From NCBI GenBank assembly GCA_028696935.1, contig JAQVGE010000016.1, forward strand, positions 1 through 11,998: a stretch of DNA of 11,998 nucleotides. The letters run 5' to 3'. Below the pieces are notes generated by a model. That model worked only from the letters and a program-made list of their open reading frames with translations. It was not told where the DNA came from and did no database searches. This document shows positions 1-5,591 of the stretch, piece by piece. Both the position numbers and the translations under genes were made by a program. This DNA comes from Minisyncoccota bacterium (lineage in GTDB: Bacteria > Patescibacteria > Paceibacteria > UBA9973). The first letter of the stretch is position 1. Each line of letters starts with the position of its first letter.

Positions 1-916
1 AACCTGCAAGGTTGGCATCACCTCCACAGAGAATTATTTTTTCTATTCCTTCACTAGCAAAACTATTTTCTTTGTGGTGTGTTTTCCAATAAATGTATTG
101 CTTATTTAATTCGTCGTGTAAAACAGAAACTCCATTTAAAATGACTGGAAAAATTTTATTTATTTTAGATGTATTACTTAAACCATAAGATTTTTTCATT
201 TCTTCTGCTTTTTCAAAAGATAAAGAGAAATTTTTAGCTAACATTTGAGTTAAATTCATCCCCCCAATATCAAGAGTAGTTGTAAACAAGACGTTTCCTC
301 CATCTGAAATAGAAACTCCTGTCCGATTGTACCCAAAATCAACTATCATCATAACTCCTTTTTCTCCATAAGGAACAACAGATCTAGCTATTGCTTGAGC
401 TTCAGATTCGAAGGATAATGGGGTCAACCCAGACTGACTAAAAACAGAAAGATATTCATCTATTATATCTCTTCCAATTGCGGCAACAGAAACAGTGATT
501 GATTTTTCGTTACTAAAAATGACATCATAATCAAAAACAATCTCGACAGCCCTTAGGGGAATATGATCTTCTATTTGCAAAAGAATTGCCTCTCTCAAAT
601 TCTTTTCCTCCATTTGAGGCAGAGATAAGGTAAAAATATACATTTGTTCTTCGGGTAGAGCAACTCGCACAAAACCAATCTTCTCTTTCTTTTTGAGATT
701 TTTTAAAATATCAACTAATTTTTTCTTATCTTCAATTTTCCCAGAAACAATCGTTCCTTCTGGAATTTTTTCCCTCCCTATTTTTTTTAATTTTAAACCT
801 GAATGCCCAGTTTTTAGCTGCCCATATTTAATAGATTCGTCAGAAATATCTAACGCACAAGAATCCATATTTAAATATGAGGGAGTTGGAAAATAATAGC
901 TAAACAATTTTTTCAT
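1..916 (-). CDS. pilM: PilM-like type IV pilus assembly ATPase-fold protein, C-terminus cut off by the window edge
   Basis: The reading frame is open from the ATG at 916 to the window edge, about 305 codons. PilM proteins are usually around 350 residues, so only the C-terminal tail is missing. PilM is a cytoplasmic actin/FtsA-like protein that joins PilN/PilO to the inner-membrane platform of the type IV pilus. Visible motifs are an N-terminal CALDISDESIKYGQL (about 19-33), the central IVDFGYNRTGVSI phosphate-binding segment (about 190-202) and CGGDANLAG (about 296-304), matching the GG-x-x-NL-x-G adenosine motif of the fold. A central helical part (about 100-170) fits the PilM insertion. It has its own promoter just before the start codon. 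FtsA is the main alternative, but the sequence matches PilM better. Identification is by motif recall, not search. Confidence 0.85.
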   Translation of the reverse strand, partial: MKKLFSYYFPTPSYLNMDSCALDISDESIKYGQLKTGHSGLKLKKIGREKIPEGTIVSGKIEDKKKLVDILKNLKKKEKIGFVRVALPEEQMYIFTLSLPQMEEKNLREAILLQIEDHIPLRAVEIVFDYDVIFSNEKSITVSVAAIGRDIIDEYLSVFSQSGLTPLSFESEAQAIARSVVPYGEKGVMMIVDFGYNRTGVSISDGGNVLFTTTLDIGGMNLTQMLAKNFSLSFEKAEEMKKSYGLSNTSKINKIFPVILNGVSVLHDELNKQYIYWKTHHKENSFASEGIEKIILCGGDANLAG

Positions 917-925
917 TACTCTATT

Positions 926-954
926 ATTATACCTTGTAGTTAATTTTTTAACAA
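926..954 (-). promoter_or_regulatory. pilM promoter
   Basis: On the minus strand, TTGTTA (949-954) and a perfect TATAAT (926-931) are separated by 17 bases. The -10 box ends 9 bases before the pilM ATG at 916, so the transcript would begin at or within a few bases of the start codon. No Shine-Dalgarno sequence is present. Confidence 0.7.
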
Positions 955-1015
955 AAAAATTTTATGATTTATCCTTCTCTAGAAGAAAGAAAATAATAAA
1001 GTTTTGTATATTGTA

Positions 1016-1369
1016 TTAGTGAACTCTACTTCCTGGCTCAACTTCATCACTCGGAATCAAAAAAACGGGCTTACCATCTAGTCCATCAACAGCCATTAAC
1101 ATTCCGTTTGACTCGAAACCTTTTATTTTTCGTGGTTCAAGATTAACAATGTATAAAACTTGCTTACCAATAAGTTTTTCATAGTCTGGATAATATTCAT
1201 GAATTCCTGAAACTATTTGACGAAGTTTTTTGTTTCCATCTTCATCAAACTCATTAAAGTCTATCTGAAAACAAAGCAACTTGTCAGTTTCTGGGACTGG
1301 TTTAACTTCACGAATTGTTCCAACTCTAATATCCATCTTCTTAAATTCTTCGTATGATACATATTCCAT
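1016..1369 (-). CDS. Stand-alone tRNA-binding OB-fold protein (methionyl-tRNA synthetase beta / CsaA-like)
   Basis: This 117-residue protein is a single EMAP-II/Trbp111-type OB-fold domain, which binds tRNA non-specifically and often helps MetRS. Key segments are MDIRVGTIREVKPVPETDKL (about 12-31), the RQIVSGIHEYY stretch (about 50-60), VNLEPRKIKGFESNGMLMAV (about 75-94) and a C-terminal EPGSRVH. The NLxPRK and ESxGM(L/V)LA signatures are those of the MetG C-terminal domain and CsaA. It lies 53 bases downstream of ruvX in the same direction and may be co-transcribed with it. The catalytic MetRS domain is not in the window, so it could be a separately encoded MetRS subunit or a CsaA-type chaperone. 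The domain is sure; the exact role is inferred. Confidence 0.88.
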   Translation of the reverse strand: MEYVSYEEFKKMDIRVGTIREVKPVPETDKLLCFQIDFNEFDEDGNKKLRQIVSGIHEYYPDYEKLIGKQVLYIVNLEPRKIKGFESNGMLMAVDGLDGKPVFLIPSDEVEPGSRVH

Positions 1370-1422
1370 ATTATTTTGTTTAAATAGAGACTCTTTTGAT
1401 TCCCTTATATTAAATTTATAAT

Positions 1423-1851
1423 TTAAATTCTTTGGTTTTTCCTATCTAAGAAACGTTGGAGAATCAAAGAAGCTGCAACAGCATCAGTTAGCTTATTTTC
1501 TTTTTGTTTGGCATTCTTTCTGGCATTATTTTTTTCTTTACCCTCTCTTCCACGAGCTTCAATTGTAGTCATGAACTCTTTCTCAAAATAAATAGGTAAA
1601 TCTATCTGGGCTTCTAAATTTCTTTTAAACTCTTCTATACTACCCATTATTTTATTTGGTTTACCCGACAAATCTTTGGATTCACCTAAAACAATCGCAG
1701 AAATGTTTTCTTTTTCACACAGAGAAACAACATTTTCGGTTAAATCTAGATCGTTTGATAAAACCAAATGAGGGAAAGCCATCATACCATCATCGTCTGA
1801 CAACGATAAGCCAACCCTTTTGCTACCGTAATCTATTCCTAAATATCTCAT
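1423..1851 (-). CDS. ruvX: RuvX/YqgF family putative Holliday junction resolvase / pre-16S rRNA nuclease
   Basis: The protein has 142 residues, normal for YqgF. This RNase H-fold family is implicated in pre-16S rRNA 5' maturation and, by homology, Holliday junction cleavage. MRYLGIDYGSKRVGLSLSD gives the N-terminal strand with catalytic Asp7. IVLGES (53-58) carries the second acidic residue, KEFMTTIEA (91-99) corresponds to the family's D/E-x-x-T-T-x-x-A, and LTDAVAASLILQ (121-132) holds the last Asp. Residues 100-120 (GREGKEKNNARKNAKQKENK) are unusually basic, replacing the usual short linker before the last motif. It is divergent from the DUF5652 gene, with only 53 bases between start codons. 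Confidence 0.92.
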   Translation of the reverse strand: MRYLGIDYGSKRVGLSLSDDDGMMAFPHLVLSNDLDLTENVVSLCEKENISAIVLGESKDLSGKPNKIMGSIEEFKRNLEAQIDLPIYFEKEFMTTIEARGREGKEKNNARKNAKQKENKLTDAVAASLILQRFLDRKNQRI

Positions 1852-1859
1852 CCCTCAAT

Positions 1860-1868
1860 ATTATCACA
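1860..1868 (-). promoter_or_regulatory. ruvX extended -10 promoter
   Basis: The minus strand reads TGTGATAAT, an extended -10 (TG-N-GATAAT), ending 8 bases before the ruvX ATG at 1851. No convincing -35 is seen, as expected for extended -10 promoters. The position implies a leaderless or nearly leaderless transcript. Confidence 0.55.
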
Positions 1869-1869
1869 A

Positions 1870-1898
1870 TTGCGAGAATTTAGTATTTTTGCTACGAT
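1870..1898 (+). promoter_or_regulatory. Promoter of the DUF5652-like gene, overlapping the ruvX promoter
   Basis: TTGCGA (1870-1875) and TACGAT (1893-1898, preceded by TGC as an extended -10) are 17 bases apart. The -10 ends 6 bases before the ATG at 1905. The two divergent promoters are packed into 53 bases, so RNA polymerase could probably serve only one at a time. Confidence 0.55.
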
Positions 1899-1904
1899 AG
1901 CCCT

Positions 1905-2138
1905 ATGAAGACATTACTTCTACAAGATAATCTTTTTGTTTTAGCTTTGATTTCAGCTTTTTGGGTTTTACCATGGAAAGGCTATGCTCTTTGGACCGCA
2001 TCTAAAATGGGTCACAAAAGATGGTTTTTAGCTCTTCTTTTGTTAAACACTTTTGCTTTATTAGAGATATTCTATATCTTCTATATTATAAAGAAAACAC
2101 CCAAACAAGTTTTTAGTGCGTTGAAAACAAAAATTTAA
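1905..2138 (+). CDS. Small two-helix membrane protein, DUF5652-like
   Basis: This 77-residue protein has two hydrophobic segments (about 9-28 and 40-62), joined by a short polar turn, WTASKMGHKRWF. The pattern ALWxASKxGxKxWFxALLLLNTxxxLEIFYIFY matches my memory of DUF5652, a small family common in Patescibacteria with no known function. The basic tail (KKTPKQVFSALKTKI) should lie in the cytoplasm by the positive-inside rule. The start is supported by an extended -10 promoter six bases upstream. tRNA-Ser begins 28 bases after the stop. Confidence 0.75.
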   Translation: MKTLLLQDNLFVLALISAFWVLPWKGYALWTASKMGHKRWFLALLLLNTFALLEIFYIFYIIKKTPKQVFSALKTKI

Positions 2139-2165
2139 TTATCGGATTTTTAATAAAGTAATAAT

Positions 2166-2252
2166 GGAGGGGTGGCTGAGTGGTTGAAGGCACTTGTCTT
2201 GAAAACAAGAGACCGTTTACGCGGTCCGCGAGTTCGAATCTCGCCCCCTCCG
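2166..2252 (+). tRNA. tRNA-Ser (anticodon TGA)
   Basis: This is an 87-base class II tRNA with a long variable arm. The acceptor arms GGAGGGG (2166-2172) and CCCCTCC (2245-2251) pair fully. The anticodon stem-loop is CTTGT-CTTGAAA-ACAAG with anticodon TGA, and the variable arm is GACCGT..ACGCGGTC. The T arm is GCGAG-TTCGAAT-CTCGC with discriminator G at 2252. CCA is not encoded (CAC follows), so it must be added enzymatically. Confidence 0.97.
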
Positions 2253-2263
2253 CACTAACAATT

Positions 2264-2290
2264 TAAAATAGTAATTTTATTACTATTTTA
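2264..2290 (+). terminator. Hairpin between tRNA-Ser and structured element copy 1
   Basis: TAAAATAGTAA (2264-2274) pairs perfectly with TTACTATTTTA (2280-2290) around a 5-base loop. It occupies the place held by longer hairpins after tRNA-Arg and tRNA-Lys. It may end or process the tRNA transcript. The arms are AT-only apart from one GC pair, so terminator strength is uncertain. Confidence 0.5.
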
Positions 2291-2306
2291 ATATTGATAG
2301 CTATAT

Positions 2307-2454
2307 GAGGTGGTAAGATTCGAAAGACGCAGACAGAGAAAAGTTTGAAAAACTTTTCAGGCTGTCGAGTCGGGGTCGAGAGTACTTTATTTTTTATGAG
2401 TGGAATGAAATAAAAAATTTAGTAACTCGTGACCGAATCTCGCCCCCCCTCCGC
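2307..2454 (+). repeat. tRNA-tailed structured element, copy 1 (Ser)
   Basis: This is the most diverged of three related elements. Its 5' arm (AGATTCG, 2316-2322, within a longer GAGGTGG-containing stretch) is a mutated antisense copy of the tRNA-Ser T arm. It pairs with CGAATCT (2434-2440). The 3' end, 2434-2455, repeats tRNA-Ser 2235-2254 except for two extra C's. Inside are a hairpin GACAG/CTGTC (2332-2336/2362-2366) enclosing GAAAAGTTT-GAA-AAACTTTTC, the block CGAGT-CGGGGTCGA, a long AT-rich hairpin (about 2378-2428) and GTGACCG before the tail. No ORF is supported. The RNA or DNA fold is inferred from pairing and comparison with copies 2 and 3; function is unknown. Confidence 0.7.
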
Positions 2455-2457
2455 ATG

Positions 2458-2486
2458 TTGACAAAAGTTTATATATAAGATATAAT
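2458..2486 (+). promoter_or_regulatory. Perfect consensus sigma-70 promoter of the 187-residue gene
   Basis: TTGACA (2458-2463), a 17-base spacer and TATAAT (2481-2486) match the consensus at all 12 positions. It begins four bases after the end of structured element copy 1. The expected start near 2493 would leave an A-rich leader of about 27 bases without a Shine-Dalgarno sequence. Confidence 0.8.
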
Positions 2487-2519
2487 ATATATTAAGTAAA
2501 TCTTTAAAAAATAGAAATC

Positions 2520-3083
2520 ATGAATTTAGGTACAATTTTGTTAGCTTCCCTCGTATTTTTTACTGGCACGATTATTGTTGTTTTAAGTATTAAAAATTTA
2601 ATACTAGCTAGAAAAAATAGACTTTATCGCGAGTTTGTTAAAAGAACACCAGTAAAACAATTTATCGCTATTTTAGACAGCACTAATAGCAAGGCCTTGG
2701 GTCACGACATTATAATGATGTTGCAGAAATATTTTGAACTTTTATTGTTAAGACTTGATAAGAAGCAGGTTTCTGGCTTGCTTGCAGATTTGGATAAATC
2801 AAAATACTCTGATATTTTAAGAAAAAGCTTAATCAAGGCTGTTGTAGAAACAAGCGATTGTGTATTTGGATTAGCTCTTGCTGAAAGTGTTAATAACACT
2901 AAAGACAAGTTAGCCATCGAATATTTTCTAGTTGGCTTGCCGGAAAATAAAAAAAGGGAACAATACAAAACAGCATTTAATGTTCTTAAAGAGGAATATG
3001 ACAGGAAAATATGGGATCATCCTGTTGAGTTTAGGGTTCCAGTGGAGCAGGCTATGAAAGAGTTTGAGAAAAAAATTTTGTAA
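2520..3083 (+). CDS. Hypothetical membrane-anchored helical protein
   Basis: I do not recognise this 187-residue protein. Residues 4-27 form one strongly hydrophobic helix, followed by basic residues (ARKNRLYREFVKR). This suggests an N-out/C-in anchor or an uncleaved signal anchor, with a roughly 150-residue soluble domain of alternating hydrophobic and charged helices. No catalytic motif, cysteine pair or metal site stands out. Its neighbours give no pathway clue: a tRNA element lies upstream and a small ORF downstream. It is transcribed from a perfect consensus promoter and followed by a good terminator, so it is likely a strongly expressed single-gene unit. Codon use and base composition resemble neighbouring genes. 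Confidence 0.8.
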   Translation: MNLGTILLASLVFFTGTIIVVLSIKNLILARKNRLYREFVKRTPVKQFIAILDSTNSKALGHDIIMMLQKYFELLLLRLDKKQVSGLLADLDKSKYSDILRKSLIKAVVETSDCVFGLALAESVNNTKDKLAIEYFLVGLPENKKREQYKTAFNVLKEEYDRKIWDHPVEFRVPVEQAMKEFEKKIL

Positions 3084-3093
3084 AATTTTAAAT

Positions 3094-3123
3094 AAGGAGT
3101 GTGGCAATGCCCCTCCTTTTTTA
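3094..3123 (+). terminator. Rho-independent terminator after the 187-residue gene
   Basis: AAGGAG (3094-3099) pairs with CTCCTT (3113-3118). An inner GGC-AAT-GCC hairpin caps it, and a run of T's follows to 3123. It lies 11 bases after the stop codon. Confidence 0.85.
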
Positions 3124-3227
3124 TTTATCTAAAATTTTTCTAATGATATTCCATTTCCTTCGCAAATTTTAAGTACTACCTTTTTATTAAAAGAAGAGCT
3201 ATACTTAAATAAATTAAAAAAATCAAA

Positions 3228-3422
3228 ATGGAAACACAAGTTCTGTATTGGAATGAGTTGTGGCTAACAAAAAGTATTAGTATTTACAATTTTAACCAAG
3301 TTAAACAAAATGCACCTAAAACAAAAATTTCAATCAAAAGACAGTTAGATGGCACGTCGGAAGAAAAATTTGTAAAAATTAAAGAATTAAAATTAGCAAA
3401 TCAACCTCTAGTAAAACTTTAA
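3228..3422 (+). CDS. Small hypothetical protein, 64 residues
   Basis: This short basic protein has no recognised family and no membrane segment. The first half (METQVLYWNELWLTKSISIY) could form strands. The C-terminal half is rich in Lys (KISIKRQ, EKFVKIKELKL). Support for it being real comes from context: a possible TATACT -10 at 3200-3205, an A-rich leader like those of nearby genes, and a terminator hairpin beginning at its stop codon. It does not overlap another gene. Against it are its small size and lack of homologues I can recall. A chance ORF remains possible. Confidence 0.45.
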   Translation: METQVLYWNELWLTKSISIYNFNQVKQNAPKTKISIKRQLDGTSEEKFVKIKELKLANQPLVKL

Positions 3423-3449
3423 AAATCAAGTCTAAAACACTTGATTTTT
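3421..3449 (+). terminator. Rho-independent terminator before the malic enzyme gene
   Basis: AAAAATCAAGT (3421-3431) pairs perfectly with ACTTGATTTTT (3439-3449), with loop CTAAAAC. The 3' arm supplies the T run. It overlaps the stop codon of the 64-residue ORF and ends just before the malic enzyme promoter. Confidence 0.8.
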
Positions 3450-3454
3450 ATTTA

Positions 3455-3463
3455 TGGTAAAAT
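3455..3463 (+). promoter_or_regulatory. Malic enzyme extended -10 promoter
   Basis: TGGTAAAAT (extended -10, TG-N-TAAAAT) ends six bases before the ATG at 3470. No Shine-Dalgarno sequence lies between, and transcription would start at about the start codon. Confidence 0.65.
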
Positions 3464-3469
3464 AGCATC

Positions 3470-4618
3470 ATGCAAACAATCTACGAACAATCAAAAGAAT
3501 TACATGAGAAACATCATGGTAAATTAGAAGTTATAAGTAAAGTATCTTTAAAAAACAAAGAAGACCTTTCTTTGGCTTATACTCCTGGAGTCGCTGGAGT
3601 TTGTGAAGCCATAGCCCTAAATCCTAAAACAGCTAGAGACTATACTATTAAAAGAAACACTGTCGCTATCGTCACAGATGGTTCTGCAATCTTAGGTCTT
3701 GGTAATCTTGGACCACTTGCGTCTATCCCTGTAATGGAAGGTAAGGCTGCAATTTTTAAAGAATTTGGAGGAGTAGATGCTTTCCCTATTTGTTTAGATA
3801 CACAAGACACCGAAGAGATTATAAAAGCCGTTAAACAAATCTCACCTGTTTTTGGTGGTATAAACCTCGAAGACATTTCTGCTCCTAAATGTTTTCTGAT
3901 TGAAGAAAGACTAAGAAAGGAGCTCAACATTCCAGTAATGCATGATGACCAATGGGGGGCAGCTACGGTTAGCCTTGCTGCTTTGATTAACTCTCTTAAA
4001 ATTAGAGGCACTAACCCGAAAGATGTAAAGGTTGTTCTTTCTGGGGTTGGGGCAGCTGGAGTAGCAACAGGGAGACTTCTTCACTCTTATGGAATCAAAA
4101 ACACAATCTTTTGTGATAGTAAAGGAATTATCAACAGTCAAAGAATAGATTTAACAAAAGAAAAGGAGGAGCTTTTAAACGAAAGTTTACTTGATTTACC
4201 TTCTGGAAACCTTGCTCAAGCAATTAAAGAAAGCGATGTCTTTATTGGTCTTTCAAAGCCAAATCTTTTAACCAAAGAAATGATTAAAACAATGAACGAG
4301 AAACCGATTATTTTTGCTTTAGCAAATCCAAACCCAGAGATAATGCCTGAAGAAGCAAAAGAAGCTGGGGCTTTTGTGGTTGCTACGGGTCGGTCTGATT
4401 TTGCTAACCAGATTAATAATTCACTAATGTTTCCTGGGGCATTTAAAGCAATGCTAGATAATAATATTCCGCAATTTGATAACAAAGTATTTATTTCAGC
4501 TGCTGAAGCTTTAGCTAATCTGGTCAAAAACCCAACAGTAGACAAAGTTATTCCAAGCATGTTTGACAAAGGGGTTAAAGAAGCTGTCTATAAAGCAATC
4601 TCTTCCCTTTCTTTATAA
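3470..4618 (+). CDS. Malic enzyme (malate oxidoreductase, decarboxylating)
   Basis: The 382-residue protein is the short prokaryotic form, lacking the phosphotransacetylase-like domain of MaeB. It converts malate to pyruvate and CO2 with NAD(P)H formation. The N-terminal catalytic domain shows AYTPGVAGVCEA (36-47, catalytic Tyr37), VTDGSAILGLGNLGPLA (68-84), MEGKAAIFKEFGGVDAFPI (89-107, catalytic Lys92) and NLEDI (132-136, metal-binding acid). HDDQWG (158-163) carries metal-binding acids. The NAD(P) Rossmann fold has SGVGAAGVATG (191-201), and FALANPNPE and TGRSDFANQINN follow. The usual HDDQHGTA motif reads HDDQWGAA, with Trp162 where His is common. Cofactor preference cannot be read with certainty. 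It is monocistronic or read through to the next gene 29 bases on. Confidence 0.95.
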   Translation: MQTIYEQSKELHEKHHGKLEVISKVSLKNKEDLSLAYTPGVAGVCEAIALNPKTARDYTIKRNTVAIVTDGSAILGLGNLGPLASIPVMEGKAAIFKEFGGVDAFPICLDTQDTEEIIKAVKQISPVFGGINLEDISAPKCFLIEERLRKELNIPVMHDDQWGAATVSLAALINSLKIRGTNPKDVKVVLSGVGAAGVATGRLLHSYGIKNTIFCDSKGIINSQRIDLTKEKEELLNESLLDLPSGNLAQAIKESDVFIGLSKPNLLTKEMIKTMNEKPIIFALANPNPEIMPEEAKEAGAFVVATGRSDFANQINNSLMFPGAFKAMLDNNIPQFDNKVFISAAEALANLVKNPTVDKVIPSMFDKGVKEAVYKAISSLSL

Positions 4619-4647
4619 ACTAACTATTGATATACTATAAATATATT

Positions 4648-5124
4648 ATGAACAACGAGGAAATAAACATCGAAACAATTTCTTGGTCTGCTCCTGAACA
4701 CATCCACAAAGAAAGAACAACTGATTGGTATTGGACTGTTGGGCTCATTACCATTGTTGCTGTAGGGGTAGCGATTTGGACAAAAAATTATGTTTTTGCT
4801 ATTTTTATTCTTGTTTCGGGGGCTTCTTTGGGTTTAGTTTCTATTCGTCATCCAAAGGAGGTTAATTTCACCATCGAAAATAAAGGTTTAACGATTGGGA
4901 GAGACTTTTATGACTGGAGTAGAATAAAAGGTTTTGATGTTAAAAAAGGTCAGTATGGAAATATTCTTTTGGTTGAAATAAACAAGTATTTTTTGCCAGT
5001 TTATACTATTCATATTCCTGAAGAATTAGCTAGTGAAATAAAAGATTCTCTTTCTCTAATCATTCCAAGAATTCCATTAAATGAATCTCATTCTGTTTTG
5101 TTTATGGAGAAACTTGGATTTTAA
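4648..5124 (+). CDS. Two-helix membrane protein with a PH-like soluble domain
   Basis: I choose the ATG at 4648 (158 residues, MNNEEINIE). An upstream in-frame ATG at 4627 lies before the likely -10 element TGATATACT (4628-4636). The N-terminus has SWSAPEHIHKERTTDWYW (about 12-29), a pattern I associate with Patescibacteria membrane proteins. Two hydrophobic helices follow (about 28-45 and 48-66) with only TKN between, so both termini should face the same side. The remainder (IENKGLTIGRDFYDWSRIKGF onward) is strand-rich and resembles bacterial PH-like domains, where a G-x-x-I-G-x-x-x-Y/F-x-W/Y-S-x-I/L-x-x-F pattern is common. No enzyme motif is seen. Function is unknown; the PH-like fold is an inference. 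Confidence 0.75.
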   Translation: MNNEEINIETISWSAPEHIHKERTTDWYWTVGLITIVAVGVAIWTKNYVFAIFILVSGASLGLVSIRHPKEVNFTIENKGLTIGRDFYDWSRIKGFDVKKGQYGNILLVEINKYFLPVYTIHIPEELASEIKDSLSLIIPRIPLNESHSVLFMEKLGF

Positions 5125-5125
5125 C

Positions 5126-5154
5126 TTGCAGATACAAGATGAATAGTGTAGATT
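5126..5154 (+). promoter_or_regulatory. tRNA-Arg promoter
   Basis: TTGCAG (5126-5131) and TAGATT (5149-5154) are 17 bases apart. The expected start near 5161 is about 9 bases upstream of the mature tRNA 5' end. The -35 box starts immediately after the stop codon of the preceding gene. Confidence 0.6.
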
Positions 5155-5169
5155 AAACCATATAAAAAT

Positions 5170-5241
5170 GGTCCCGTCGTTCAATGGATAGGACGTAACT
5201 TTGCGGAAGTTATGATGCAGGTTCGATTCCTGCCGGGATCA
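5170..5241 (+). tRNA. tRNA-Arg (anticodon GCG)
   Basis: This is a 72-base tRNA. The acceptor arms GGTCCCG (5170-5176) and CGGGATC (5234-5240) pair with one G-U. The D stem is GTTC/GGAC. The anticodon arm is TAACT-TTGCGGA-AGTTA, giving anticodon GCG, and the T arm is GCAGG-TTCGATT-CCTGC. The discriminator is A and CCA is not encoded. Most bacteria read CGN codons with an ACG anticodon edited to inosine by TadA; a G at position 34 is unusual. Confidence 0.95.
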
Positions 5242-5243
5242 CA

Positions 5244-5291
5244 TAAAACAGTTTGACCCAGATACGAAAGTATTTGGGTCTTACTGTTTTA
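5244..5291 (+). terminator. Two-part hairpin after tRNA-Arg
   Basis: TAAAACAGT (5244-5252) pairs with ACTGTTTTA (5283-5291). Inside, GACCCAGATAC (5255-5265) pairs with GTATTTGGGTC (5270-5280) with one G-U, around a GAAA tetraloop. The 3' arm supplies T's. The same two-part plan, with an inner ACCCA/TGGGT stem, occurs after tRNA-Lys. It probably terminates or stabilises the tRNA transcript. Confidence 0.7.
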
Positions 5292-5300
5292 CTGATATTC

Positions 5301-5433
5301 GCAGGAATCGAACCGAGGGTGCGCGAAGCCAGACGAAGTCCGAGCACCCGAGTGGGGGTCGAACGAGTGAGATGTCTTGCAAGTTTATGAAGCAAAATAT
5401 CCACGAGAGTGACCGATTCCTGCCGGTCTCACA
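5301..5433 (+). repeat. tRNA-tailed structured element, copy 2 (Arg)
   Basis: The 5' end, GCAGGAATCGAACC (5301-5314), is an exact 14-base antisense copy of the tRNA-Arg T arm. The 3' end, 5414-5433, repeats tRNA-Arg 5224-5243 with two mismatches. These ends give a 10-bp closing helix, GCAGGAATCG/CGATTCCTGC. Inside, GGGTGC/GCACCC (5317-5322/5344-5349) encloses two mini-hairpins, GCGAAGC (5323-5329) and GACGAAGTC (5332-5340). Then come CGAGTGGGGGTCGA and a hairpin at 5371-5380/5392-5401 with loop AAGTTTATGAA. The block CCACGAGAGTGACCG precedes the tail. GC content is far above the surroundings. An ORF on the opposite strand here is a by-product of repeat composition. Confidence 0.75.
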
Positions 5434-5478
5434 ATTATAAAAAGCTGGCTTGTATCAGCTTTTTATAATTGTGAGACC
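5425..5478 (+). terminator. Perfect 23-bp inverted repeat joined to the end of element copy 2
   Basis: The arm at 5425-5447 (starting GGTCTCACAATTATAAAAAG) is an exact reverse complement of 5456-5478, around an 8-base loop. Its 5' end uses the duplicated tRNA acceptor sequence. It could act as a strong bidirectional transcription terminator or as a cruciform-forming end of the element. Confidence 0.65.
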
Positions 5479-5522
5479 AAGCAAGCAAACTGCTTTGCTT
5501 TCATACAACAAAAACCTCTTTA

Positions 5523-5551
5523 TTGACAAACCCTCCTACAAAAAGTAGTCT
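5523..5551 (+). promoter_or_regulatory. Likely promoter of the kinase-like gene
   Basis: A consensus TTGACA (5523-5528) lies 17 bases before TAGTCT (5546-5551), a weak -10. The expected leader to the ATG at 5592 is about 33 bases and A-rich, with no Shine-Dalgarno sequence. Confidence 0.5.
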
Positions 5552-5591
5552 ATAAACAAATCCAAAAATGTCTAATTAAAAATCTAAAGTT

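Noticed and set aside
970..1000. Terminator between the OB-fold gene and pilM
   Set aside because: Only a 4-bp CTTC/GAAG palindrome is present, which is too weak to claim.
3640..4569. Minus-strand ORFs opposite the malic enzyme
   Set aside because: The plus-strand enzyme has all family motifs; the antisense frames have none.
5210..5404. 64-residue minus-strand ORF across the tRNA-Arg and element copy 2
   Set aside because: It is antisense to the tRNA and to a structured repeat; its codons come from T-arm and hairpin sequence. A comparable ORF over copy 3 shows that this is an effect of repeat composition.
2264..5478. CRISPR array or ordinary terminal-inverted-repeat insertion sequence
   Set aside because: The repeats are not regularly spaced, there are no spacers or cas genes, and no transposase lies near any copy.
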